Shown here: piece after piece, positions 23,423-33,587 of the stretch
Numbering within the stretch: the first letter of the stretch is position 1
How the letters are laid out: each line of letters begins with the position of its first letter
Source of the DNA: Epichloe hybrida
Lineage: Eukaryota; Ascomycota; Sordariomycetes; Hypocreales; Clavicipitaceae
DNA length: 64,000 nt
Assembly: GCA_019022495.1 (NCBI GenBank)
Contig: JAFEKR010000004.1
Coordinates: forward strand, 3,782,001-3,846,000
Direction: 5' to 3'
Notes under the pieces: model-generated
The model's input: the letters and a program-made list of their open reading frames with translations, nothing else
What the model was told of the DNA's origin: nothing
The model's database searches: none
Translations under genes and position numbers: made by a program

Positions 23423-23919
23423 TTACAAATCCAGCAGTAGTTGCGGCGCAACCTTCTCCAGGTCCTCCACCTAACGCAGACATCAATCAGCGCTATCCAG
23501 CCTCCGGCTCCCTCGACTTTGTAATCGGACAAGAAAGCAAAACTCACCTCCAAGAATCCAGCATTCTTCTCCACGGCAGCCCGAGCAATCGCTTCTCTCA
23601 CGAAAATGTCCATGTACTTTCCAACAGCGGCGTTCGCATCTCTCGATATCCTCGTAGAGTCCTTGGTGAAAAACTCGTGCAGTATTCGCGTGAGTAGGTC
23701 CCTGGGGATGGACTTTTCCGGGGCCGGTGCATCTTCCGTGTCTCCTCCGCGAGCGGCACGACCGTGTTGCTGTTGTTGTTGCTGCTGCTGTTCATCTGCG
23801 TCGTCGTCTGACTCGAAGGGATCGCTTTGCTCGGATGCTGAAGGTGTTTCTGTGGCCTGCCTGTTCTTGGTCCCTGGGGGTCGTCCGCGACCACGGCCTG
23901 ATGGTCTTCCAGCTGGCAT
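23423..23919 (-). CDS. CENP-X / MHF2 histone-fold protein
   Basis: Small histone-fold partner of CENP-S (MHF1). The pair sits at kinetochores and stimulates the FANCM/Mph1 helicase in fork repair. Exons 23548-23919 and 23423-23470, intron 23471-23547; 139 residues. The N-terminal half is disordered: an AT-hook-like stretch (GRPSGRGRGRPPG), a Ser/Asp region, and a run of eight glutamines. The histone fold begins IPRDLLTRILHEFF (near residue 70) and continues KYMDIFVREAIARAAVEK. The tiny second exon supplies VEDLEKVAPQLLLDL, the family's closing helix, so the splice is well supported. Yeast Mhf2 is about 80 residues; the extra length is the N-terminal tail. Confidence 0.9.
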
Positions 23920-24522
23920 GGTGAAGAAGCGTCACGTAAGCATGCACCACGTAACGAAAGACTCGCAGCTTTCTCGGGACTCAACTAAGATCCTCGAAAC
24001 GCTTGCATTGCGTCATGGAGTTGAAAGCTTGACGCGTCGCGACGTCAAGGTGGTGAGGCTCCTTAGTCATCAACTCATGACCCCAGCTCACCTGACCTGG
24101 CGCATGGGAATGGTTTTATTATTTCCCCAACATTCTGTCATGGCAGCCATCATCACCAGATTATTTGTAGTTGTGCACATGCACTTATTTCGGTGGACAA
24201 CAAGTGAGAGCAAATATGATTATTACAGTAACAGCAAAGGGAAATTGCATTGGTGTATAAATTACAGCGACCTAGAAAAGCCCCGGCAGTGCCAAAGGAA
24301 AAATACGCCATGCCGATGCCAATCTAACCCGCAAAAAGCCATCTGTTGCATAGGAGAACACGAGGAACAATGTTTACATATCTCTTGTTCCCGACTTCCC
24401 CTCTGCCAGTCCTTTCCCTTTTTCTGGATCCATTAGCGGACATCGCATCAAGCCCACCGAATCGCCCACCAGTCTTCATACCTCCCTCGTGAAGAAGTCT
24501 ATACAGAAATGTGGAAAAGCGT
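23920..24522. other. Intergenic, CENP-X promoter and ADP/ATP carrier 3' region
   Basis: About 600 bases, somewhat AT-rich near 24100-24300. No gene or repeat supported. Confidence 0.6.
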
Positions 24523-26024
24523 TTAACCAGAGCCGCCGCTGAAGGCCTTTCCGAAGAGGATGAGCTGGAGCTGGTCGTAGATGGACAGGACACCAGCACC
24601 GGCAACACCACGGAGAATGTTGGCACCAGCACCGTTGAACAGAGACTTGACACCGTTCTTGGCAATGATCTGGCGGGCAGCATCGAAGGAGTTCTTGTAC
24701 TTGACAGCCTCACCAGAGGTCATCATCATGCGACGACGGATGGTGTCAAGGGGATAGGCAGCAATACCGGCACCAGTGGTGACGCACCAACCAAGAGCGA
24801 AAGAGGCAAGGAAGTTGTTGGCCATGCTACCGACCAGGAGGACGGGCTTGATGGAGTCGTACATGCCGAAGTAGAGACCACGGTAGACGATGATACCGGC
24901 GACAGAGGGCATGAAACCACGGTACAGACCGGCAATACCGTCAGAGGCGAGGGTCTTGCGGTAGACGTCGACGAGACCGTTGAACTGACGCTCACCAGAA
25001 CCCTTGGCGGACTTGGCGTCGTTGGCAAGACGGGTACGGGCGTAATCCAGAGAGTAGACGAACAACATGGAAGTGGCACCAGCAGCCTGTAAACAGAGAA
25101 GTTGTCAGTTCACTGCAAACCAAATCATCCTATCGAGCCATGTTGAATTGAGGGAAGACATACACCACCCGAGGCCAGGTTACCGGCCATCCACATGGCG
25201 TAACCATCACGCTCCTTCTTGAAACCGAACATCTTCTTGAACTTGTCACGGAAAGCAAAGTTCAAGGCCTGGGTGGGAAAGTATCGGATGACGTTGGCAG
25301 TGTTACCACGCCACAGGGACATGACACCCTCGTCAGCCACGGTGCGCTTGAAGCAATCACCGATACCACCGAAGCGGCGGTCCAGACGGCCAGCCTTGAT
25401 CATTTCATCCTGGTTTTGGATCAAGAGCTTGACACGCTCAATGGGGGCAGCAGCGGTCTTCGAGACAGCGGCAGAGACACCACCCACTAAAGAAATGTTA
25501 GTATGCCAAGTGTTTCTGAAAATTCTGCTACACCGAGGTAGACGGGGGGAGCGTCGTGACGATATGTTAAGAAAAAAAAAATCTATCGACAGCGCCTCAT
25601 GTGAACCCGATAGGAGATCGAATGTGGAAACGTACTCAAGAAGTCGGCCACGAAGGGCTAAAAATGAAATCGTTAGCACATGCGTTTCTTTGAGAAGAAA
25701 ATCAAGAACTTCACTCGATTCCCCGGGATTACCGCGCGTTGGAGAAAAAAAAGGGAGGCATCTGAAGGGTCTGGCTACGTGGCCAGAAGCATCGGAGCAG
25801 CGAGCTCCAGGTTAAGGCCGTTGGTGTCGAACGCTTTTCCAATTGATTGCAATCATGCAACGAAGCAATTGGCGTGGAATAAGTCCATCGTAGCCAGCCC
25901 GCTTCATCGTGACCCCTTATCGCGAACGCGGCATCTCACGGGAAACTCGGGCAAACAGCAGGAGGGGAGAATCGAAGCAACTTACCGGCATGCCCAGGAC
26001 CTTCTGAGGAGCTTCACCAGACAT
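24523..26024 (-). CDS. Mitochondrial ADP/ATP carrier
   Basis: Inner-membrane antiporter exchanging cytosolic ADP for matrix ATP. Four exons: 25986-26024, 25636-25657, 25164-25486, 24523-25086; 315 residues, the usual carrier length. Three carrier repeats are seen with [17 protein letters not shown] and [11 protein letters not shown]; the last contains the RRRMMM signature specific to nucleotide exchange. Ends [10 protein letters not shown]. The short first exons (13 and 7 codons) are separated by long introns (328 and 149 nt). Codon use is strongly biased to C-ending codons, expected for a highly expressed gene. The promoter lies in a 2-kb gene-free stretch. Confidence 0.96.
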
Positions 26025-28076
26025 TTTGATGATTGTTCTTTATCCGAAAACAAGACAAAGGATTGAGGGGAGATGGATGGAAGAGGAAGGGAAAGGGGGA
26101 GAAAGGTGTACGGGCGGTCGAGCGAAATAAATTCTGCGCCGGCTTGGTGGACGGGTTTTGGGGGGGAGAGGAAAAATTGCTGCAGCGGAGCCTTGACGGG
26201 GACTGGTTTTTGAGCGAATCTACCCGGGCGGCGCTAGAGCAATGGTTGTATCCTCAGGTACCCAAGACAGGGTACCCTGTTGGCACGCGCCTTTCGCATG
26301 CCTCTCAAGGTACCCTCGCCTATCAGCGTGGATAACGTCTGGTTCGTTTTCCACGGCAACAGCTCGCGGCGCGGTCTTGGCAGCCTCAGGCCTGAAGGGG
26401 GATCTCTTGGGATCTCTCGGAGGGTGATGGGGCCCCAGCTGAGTTATTACCGGTTCACCCCGAGTTTTTTTCTCTCACGTTTAAAGCAGCCGCCTGTGCT
26501 TACTCCGTAATGAGTGCCGTAATGAGTGCAATATAATAAGGGCCTCGGTGAAGGGAATTTTAAACATTTGGTTTTCATTCATTTCCCCTCTCCCCTTTCC
26601 CCGTAGTCTGTTACTCCATTTTGAGGCTTGCACGCATTGCGACCACCACCCATCCATCCATCCACCTCAGCCATTCTTTGCCCACGGCCTTTCGCTTGCG
26701 TCATGAACATCACCGTGTGCACCCTACTCAACGTGCCTCTCCATCAGTTAACGAGGGCTGCTGAGTTGAACTAATGGTAAGAATGGCAATGGCCTCGCCA
26801 CCTCCAGCTGTGATAAATTCCTATCCCGCATCAATCTCCACTGGGCCCTAGGGAAGCGACACCAAGCTGAAAGAAGAAATTATTTCTTCCTTCGTTCTGA
26901 ACTTGTTGGCTGATACGGAGTACGGAGTACCATCCGCCACCTGGCATGGCCCTGTCCGCTTTGGCCAAACAAGTAAATCGTACTTCAAGCCTTGCCAAAT
27001 TGAAAAGGAAAATACAAGGCCTCGGAGCTGTAGTCATTACGGCGTGGCGCATGATACAAACATGCCCCAGACCAAACTTGTGATGGATTGGTTGCCGGAA
27101 CAGCCTCTCGGCTCTACCCTCTCGGCTCTACCGAAATAGTTGTAATCCTGCGGCTTACGTCCGTGAAGCAGATGCCATCGCAATTGGGAGTACTTTGTGG
27201 AATCCAATTCGTGGCCGTTGATTGGCCATCTGAGCGATCACGCTTCCACTTGATGCAGTCTCGTCTTGTCGTGGAACAGGTCACTCACATGCTCGTAGAC
27301 TCTTTAACCATCGAAGAGAAGCAGCTTATGTTGGATTGAATCCGTTTCTAAGTCTTGGCGACATCATATGTACGCCTGAACAAATCTCAATTTTTGGGGA
27401 GATATTCGGCACAGTATCTGCATTCTGCCTGTCGTGACTTTGTTGAATGGGGCCCGGTAGATTGAGGCGTAAGATGGATATCCGTAAGAGTACAAAACCC
27501 GTTTCTCACCGTGAGACTGTATACCAAGACAACCAAGTCTACCAGTGAATCAACGCAGAGATTTGCTCATCTGGAATCTCTTTCGTAAGACGGCAACCGA
27601 AATAAGTTGCTGCTCTTTCAAAGAATTGCTGTTCCATCCATCAGCGTACGCGTCCTTACATACAACCCGATGCAGGCGCCTAACCGAGATCCATCGTGTA
27701 AGATATTGCCTTGGTCCAGCCATGAATCGTAATGAAAGGCGTCTTCTCCTGTTGGTGAACGCTCCTACGACATCCATCATGTTACGTACATCACATGTTG
27801 CCCGTTTAGTCTTCTACGTGCTGAGCTTCCCCCGCCATACATTTCAAGGCGCAAGTCTAAATGATTTGAAGATCTTTTCATTTCATTGCCATATGCTAAA
27901 GCACAGTTCCGGTCCCTAGTATGCTATAATACCGAGCATGAATTCGTCCCAACCAGGCCTTTTTTTTTGTCTTCCATGCAAAAAAAGGGCTTCCACTCTA
28001 ATGGCTGCTGCTATGATGTGCAGGCCACTCAGACACCGATACTCCAGACAAACAACATTTAATTCATTTGGCTGAT
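26025..28076. other. 2-kb gene-free stretch upstream of ADP/ATP carrier
   Basis: No supported gene on either strand. It contains an imperfect hairpin GGTACCC-aagaca-GGGTACC (26259-26278) with a third GGTACCC downstream, exact TACTCCGTA (26501-26509) and two overlapping TACGGAGTA copies (26914-26929). The first part is the carrier promoter; the rest may hold transcripts I cannot see. Confidence 0.5.
26914..26930. repeat. Overlapping TACGGAGTA motif copies
   Basis: Two exact copies overlapping by two bases. Other exact copies on either strand: 26501, 32595, 33143, 45456, 48257, 48644, 49052, 49170. Function unknown. Confidence 0.85.
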
Positions 28077-28620
28077 TTAGGAACCGCCGACGGCGCGGGC
28101 TAAAAGAGAGAAGAATACCATGTTAGCAAAAGACTCGGCTTTGGAATCTTCTCAGATCGAGTCGGTGCGTAGCGTACTGTAGATCTTCATCTTGCTGTGG
28201 TTGACGACGGGCTTGATGAGGCCCTTCTCCTCGAGGTCCTTGATGCACTGACGGGCCAATGAGCCGTTGACCTTCATTCTGTCGACAAGAACGGCGACCG
28301 TGACCAGACGGTAGGACTGGACATCTTTGTAGAGCTTCTCGGAGATGGCCTTGTCGAGAAGGACGGCGTGCTGGACCTTCTCCTTGACCTTGCCCTTGGA
28401 CCACTTCTTCTTTTGCTTCTTAGCTCCAGCAGCAGGCGCCTATGCAATTTGACAAAAAAAAAAAAAAAAAAGAGTCCAGCGTTAGTATAATCATTGATCA
28501 TTCAGTTTGTTCCGTATCCTTGGTCCTGTCTTTTTTTTTTTGGCATGCTTGTCTCGTCGCGGAGACTTTGAGCGCCTTGTGAAGGAAATAGGTGGTGTTC
28601 GGCGTACCATTTTGTTCTGA
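28077..28620 (-). CDS. RPS25: 40S ribosomal protein eS25
   Basis: Component of the small cytosolic ribosomal subunit near the head and E site. Three exons: 28618-28620 (ATG only), 28178-28439, 28077-28099; 95 residues. The protein begins M-APAAGAKKQKKKWSKGKV, contains the winged-helix core (LYKDVQSYRLVTVAVLVDR, NGSLARQCIKDLEEKGLIKPV) and ends TRAVGGS. The last intron (28100-28177) was chosen because reading on gives a non-family tail, while the spliced exon gives the conserved TRAVGG ending. Intron 1 (28440-28617) separates the initiator codon from the rest, a common layout for ribosomal protein genes, and contains an 18-base homopolymer. It is divergent from uS7. Confidence 0.95.
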
Positions 28621-29028
28621 TGTGCTTGTCGTTGACGGGAGTGTGGAAGAACGGGGTTTTTCACCAAGCTGAGGCCGAAGGCATTCTTTCCCACATGGAG
28701 TTCTCAAGGAGGGCCGGGCGGGCGTTGGGCTGGCCACTCATTGCGCTGCATTGACGTTTCGCCCAGGGCAGGCTTGCCCTAACACCCCTAATAAGTCGTG
28801 TGGGAGGGGTATTACCGAACACTCCGCGATATCTGATTCGCCAGATCCACCCACCACGGCCAAAAATTCCCCAACCCTACTCTCATATCTGCTTCTAGCC
28901 GAGCCCTGCGCGAGCCCATCATTCCAAATCCTCTCAAAAGAGTACAATCCCGACATTCTGCACAACTAACCCGCAGTCCGCCCGCCTGCCTGCCAGAGAC
29001 CGGATAAATTTCGACTGCAACAGCCAGA
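28621..29028. promoter_or_regulatory. Divergent ribosomal-protein promoter (eS25/uS7) with CCCTAA boxes
   Basis: The two starts are 408 bases apart. CCCTAA occurs at 28777-28782 and 28786-28791, and AACCCTA at 28872-28878. Such telomere-like boxes resemble Tbf1-type sites known in ribosomal-protein promoters of many fungi; binding here is inferred. Confidence 0.5.
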
Positions 29029-29985
29029 ATGTCTGACGGTGGCGATATCGAGGTCGAGAACAACCTCGTCTCCGACGTCCTTCCCAAGGATGTCGTCAAG
29101 GAGGTCGGCAACATCAAGTTGTTCAACAAGTGGGACTACGATGTCGAGGTTCGCGACATCTCTCTAACGTACGTGCGAAAGAAGAAATTTCAATCCAATC
29201 CTCCCCCGCGAAAGAAGGAAAATAATCCCGACAGAGTTGGAAGAAGTTGGGGTAAACTACGTTTTGACCGAGTATGAAACTTTTATACTGATCGGCTGTC
29301 TATATTTCGAATTCAAACAGTGATTACATTTCTCTGCGAAACCCCGTCTATGTCACCCACTCCGCTGGCCGATATGCCGTCAAGCGATTTCGAAAGGCCA
29401 ATTGCCCTATCATTGAGCGATTGACCAACTCCCTCATGATGCACGGCCGCAACAACGGAAAGAAGCTGATGGCTGTCCGCATCGTCGCCCACGCTTTCGA
29501 GATCGTACGTTTAGACTACTCCCACATTTGCCTTTCTCCTGAACGGAGGGGAGCTCAGGAAGGGGATGGCTATCATTCGCTCCCCTCTCCTCCCCTCTAT
29601 TCGGATCCGATAATTGCACAACCATATTTAGATCATGGACAACCAACCTGACTCGTGAATCCTGCAGATCCACTTGATGACCGACCAGAACCCCATCCAG
29701 GTCGCAGTTGACGCCATCGTCAACTGCGGTCCCCGTGAGGACTCTACCCGAATCGGGTCCGCCGGTACCGTCCGACGACAAGCCGTCGATGTCTCTCCCC
29801 TCCGCCGCGTCAACCAGGCCATCGCTCTGCTCACCACTGGTGCCCGCGAGGCCGCTTTCCGCAACGTCAAGTCGATTGCTGAGTGCCTTGCCGAGGAGCT
29901 GATCAACGCCGCCAAGGGCAGCAGCAACTCTTATGCTATCAAGAAGAAGGACGAATTGGAGCGTGTGGCCAAGAGCAACCGATAA
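29029..29985 (+). CDS. RPS5: 40S ribosomal protein uS7
   Basis: Head protein of the small cytosolic subunit that contacts mRNA at the exit and binds 18S rRNA. Exons 29029-29168, 29321-29504, 29668-29985; 213 residues, matching the family length. The N-terminal eukaryote-specific part ([28 protein letters not shown]) is followed by the uS7 core: [51 protein letters not shown], the hallmark [17 protein letters not shown], and the C-terminal [18 protein letters not shown]. Codon use is highly biased. Confidence 0.97.
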
Positions 29986-30463
29986 ATGCTTTGTTTATTT
30001 ATGGGGGACATCATTTCGGTCGGATATAGGGAGGTTTGCGAAGCGCTTCGGCGTGGTTCTGGCATCTTTCAGAATTGCATTTGTGCGTTCAGGTATGGGA
30101 ACGTTATGGCTATGGATTTGTCACAAATGGCTCTAGTGTCTCAATAAAAAGTTGGCTCAATAAGAGCAGAAATGAATTAACGCCTCTTAGCATCTGTAAG
30201 AATCAATATGTGCCATTTGGTAATTCAATAATGGACTCGCCGGTGCCAGATTTTTGACATCTGAGAAGCATAATTCTAATTTCTTCCCAATCAGAAAACG
30301 TCATGGGGGCCCCACCAAAGGGCAGGCAGCTCTCGTCAGCTCCTGCATGTATTACAGACCAGAACAAAAAAAAACATTGCCCTCTATCTAAGTGATATAT
30401 CTGCAGGTCATAAGTCGGTCGTCATGTCGATCATCGTGAACGTGAGTTGGAGCCCGGATACCC
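29986..30463. other. Intergenic between convergent uS7 and GNAT genes
   Basis: 3' regions of two converging genes; no extra gene seen. Confidence 0.6.
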
Positions 30464-31282
30464 CTAGATGCGAACTTCCTTAGGGCTGATTTCGACTCGT
30501 TTGAACATGCCAACGTGTGGTATTCCCTCCTCCCACCACGTGCCCATTTCCCGGTCGACGATAAACCCCCATTTCTCCCATGCACCAACTACCTGCTCTT
30601 GGGCGTGAACACACACAAGACCACCCCACTTCGGTATGTCTGTCTCGTTCGATGCACCCATATGCTCGAGACCTAGTTCCGTGATGCTTGGGTCAAAGAA
30701 GGACGGGTTGGACTTGAGCCACGAGAGCAGCGTTTGCACCAAGAGCCCCGACAAGCCATTTCCTCGATACTCCTTCACCACTGCTAGCCGTCCCAATTTC
30801 ACGTATGGTTCCTTTCCGTCGTGGAAAGTTGTCGGTCGGTCCACGCCTATAGTCGCGGCTGTTGACGTGACATCAGGTGAACCAGCAGCCTCCTTATCAT
30901 TTGACAGTCGACCATTCCAGTATGTGCCCCCAACTTTTGGATGAGGCGGATGAGGAAACGGTATTAAACGGATAGTTCCTATGGGCGTGGTTCGCGTAGA
31001 ACTTTTCCGTGGCTGGATCACATTGCCGTCATCGTCGCGGACTTCGGTCTCTTTTGTCTTATTCACACTTGCATATACCACCCAATGACATGAACGGGCG
31101 TCATCGGCATCATGCTCATTCTCCAGCGGAACCTTTTGCTCCTTGACAAAGACATTCTCGCGCACTTCCATGGCATCCAAGAACACTTTCGGGATCGTCT
31201 GTGGCTGTTCGTCATGGGGTTTTCCTCGCTCGAATCCTTCGAGCTTGCTAGGTTCGAGGAGGGATATGAACGGCGTGCCCAT
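30464..31282 (-). CDS. GNAT-family N-acetyltransferase
   Basis: Acetyl-CoA-dependent acyltransferase; the acceptor is not known. Single exon, 272 residues. The N-terminal strand-helix VRENVFVKEQKVPLENEHD (residues 40-58) resembles the VFVxEQ...E.D..D start of ElaA/YjcF-like members. The long loop at about 77-160 is polar. Motif A is LGRLAVVKEYRGNGLSGLLV (163-182), with the pyrophosphate loop R173-G-N-G-L-S. The C-terminal domain has LVCVHAQEQVVGAWEKWGF, the usual final GNAT strand and helix, followed by a short His-containing tail. It ends close to a converging ribosomal gene with no functional tie. Confidence 0.85.
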   Translation of the reverse strand: MGTPFISLLEPSKLEGFERGKPHDEQPQTIPKVFLDAMEVRENVFVKEQKVPLENEHDADDARSCHWVVYASVNKTKETEVRDDDGNVIQPRKSSTRTTPIGTIRLIPFPHPPHPKVGGTYWNGRLSNDKEAAGSPDVTSTAATIGVDRPTTFHDGKEPYVKLGRLAVVKEYRGNGLSGLLVQTLLSWLKSNPSFFDPSITELGLEHMGASNETDIPKWGGLVCVHAQEQVVGAWEKWGFIVDREMGTWWEEGIPHVGMFKRVEISPKEVRI

Positions 31283-33587
31283 GCTAACACGGTGGGGCGG
31301 AATGAGTGACTCGGGGTTTGTTCAGGCTGAATAATTTGGTTACAGAAGGATGCGGAAATTGGATCTCGGGTGACAAAAGAAGACGAGAAAACAAAGCCGC
31401 AACACGCGGCAAAAGGCGTCCAGTGTTTGTGTGATATGTGATGCCCAGAGAAAAAAGTAGTCCATAAATGCAGGGCTTCTGTTGGTGGGAGGGGCTGCTG
31501 GCGGTTGTGACGTTGTTTGTTGGCGATGGGTTTTGTCAGTCTGTCAGTCTGTCAGTCTTCACTGGTCAGTCTGTCGGTCTGTCAACTCCGAACCTTCTAC
31601 GGACGTAAGCCGTAAGCCTGGTAGTATCTATCTGCACGGTCGACGCTGACGAAAAGATGAGGTCATTGTGCTTGGGCGAAACAAAGGCAAAGAGTCTTGT
31701 GCAACATTCAACAACAATGAGAGGGCTGCAATTCTATCATCTTCGGAGCTTATTTTGTGCATCTGGTTCGTCGACGTGCGCTGCTGCGCTTACCGCCTCC
31801 CGCGAATGATGTGGCAAAGGCTCGCAAAGCACACCGGTCATTTCGATGAATGGAATGGGCAGGAGCATAGGAGCATGCCGCATGCCGTGACGTGACGTAT
31901 GCGTAGGTGCCGGGCACACAACATCTGCGGGGATCCGAGGCAACAACCACTTTTCATAATTGGCGAAAGGAGGTAAAGTAATATTGCACGTAGCTAATTT
32001 ATAGTAAGCCTCTCAGAATCATGACATTGTGTTCACCGACGTGCTCGCTGCCCGTGTATGTAGGTAGGTAGTTGATGAAAGCCACTTTTCTTTTCTCGCT
32101 GACGGTCCACTGTTACACTGTCGTAACGGCTTTGCGCCGAACTTTCGGTGGCGTGATGGAAAGGTAGCGCAGGATCGTATTCGCCTTCAACAACAATAAT
32201 AATAGAGCCCAATATTCAGACTCTGCAGGGTAGCTGACGGCAGAGTCGAGAGGCTGCAGCATGGAGTTGATGGCCTGAGCGCAGCAGCGCGCAGCATGCA
32301 GCATGCAGCCAGGGGCGCTGCGACCCTGTTCGGACCAACGCGAGACCCTGTTGGCCTTTTCCTGTAATAAAACTTCCCAATCACTATTATTTATTATTGT
32401 GTTTGCGTGTTTTATGTATTATGGGCGCAGCGACCATCAACTTGCAGTGGCTGGCACGGAGCGCGATCACTCGGGGTACTATGTAATAGCCCTGGAGCCA
32501 CATATCATATATGTACTGATTACTACTTCTGAGCATGGCTCTCAAGAACATGGTCACTCACAGATAATATCATCCATCACACATTGATCCATACTACTCC
32601 GTAGCTAGTAATCCGTAGGCGCCCCCTTTTTGTTGCGTCTCGTGGCAAAACATGCCAGGCCTCGACACGCCCCTGTGGTTCTCGATAATTGTAGGGGCCC
32701 TCCCCCCACCCACTCCACTACATCCGTACAGGCCGCCCGGCGGGCCGTGCACCTCAGCGCTAATAAGTCACGGCTGGAAATATCAAGTCAATCCTTGGCG
32801 AAGCAACAACGTTCTTCAACAGGTTCGGATGATGAATTGACAAAGACCACAGGACCGGACGGAGTAGCATGTACATAGTTAGACGAAAGAGGGGAAGTCG
32901 GTCCATTTGCGACTCTTTCCAGCCTTTTTCTGGACGAGACGTCGAGACGACGAGACGACCAACTGCGTGGTGTTTGCTTTTTGGGGGTCCTCGCCATTTC
33001 ACATTTTCGCGTCCTGCACCCCCGTTGCCGCGAGAAAAAAAAAAAGTCCTCGTCTGCCTGTGTCTGTCTGTGTCTTCTAATTCGCTCATGTTCTTACCTG
33101 CGTTAATTGTCATTCTTGCCTCTTCCCTTTCGCCCGACCAATTACGGAGTAGATGAACTGATAATTGGACGTGCATGTCCCGCGGGACCTGGGCAAATCG
33201 ACAAAGAACCCTGCTAGACAGCACTTTAAACCTCTTCAGGGTTTTGCTTGCCCGTCCAAGCCCATGAGCAAAGTTTCCCTCCCACCTTGTCGGTAAGATC
33301 GTCTCCATCATTGTCTTCGGTTCCTCATAATATTCAAGTCGCGTATGCTGGGAATCTAATCAATGTCTGGGGCAAGCAGCTCTCCCATCGTGGACTTGTT
33401 GATGCTTTGTGTGCTCTGCCCCTGAGCTTGCGAGCGCGCATCTGGTATCAGCCCGACTCTGGCTGCATGAGCGGAGCATTCTCTCTCGCTCGCACCAGCA
33501 TTCGCCTCCATACCTTCGAAGCTTTCCGAATAGTCAGCTCCCGAGTTGCCTCATCGCGCAGGAGAGAGCGTCGACGCCCAGTGTTCA
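31283..33587. other. 2.3-kb gene-free stretch upstream of DOCK gene
   Basis: No supported gene. Holds a CTGTCAGT tandem array at 31534-31583, a GTAGGTAG run near 32060-32071, and motif copies TACTCCGTA (32595-32603), ACGGAGTA (32859-32866) and TACGGAGTA (33143-33151). Open frames are interrupted and lack protein features. Confidence 0.5.
31534..31583. repeat. CTGTCAGT tandem array
   Basis: Octamer repeat in two blocks, with a variant GTCGGTCT in the second block. Confidence 0.85.

Noticed and set aside
23606..24436. 276-codon plus-strand frame
   Set aside because: It is largely antisense to the CENP-X exons and continues into low-complexity intergenic DNA.
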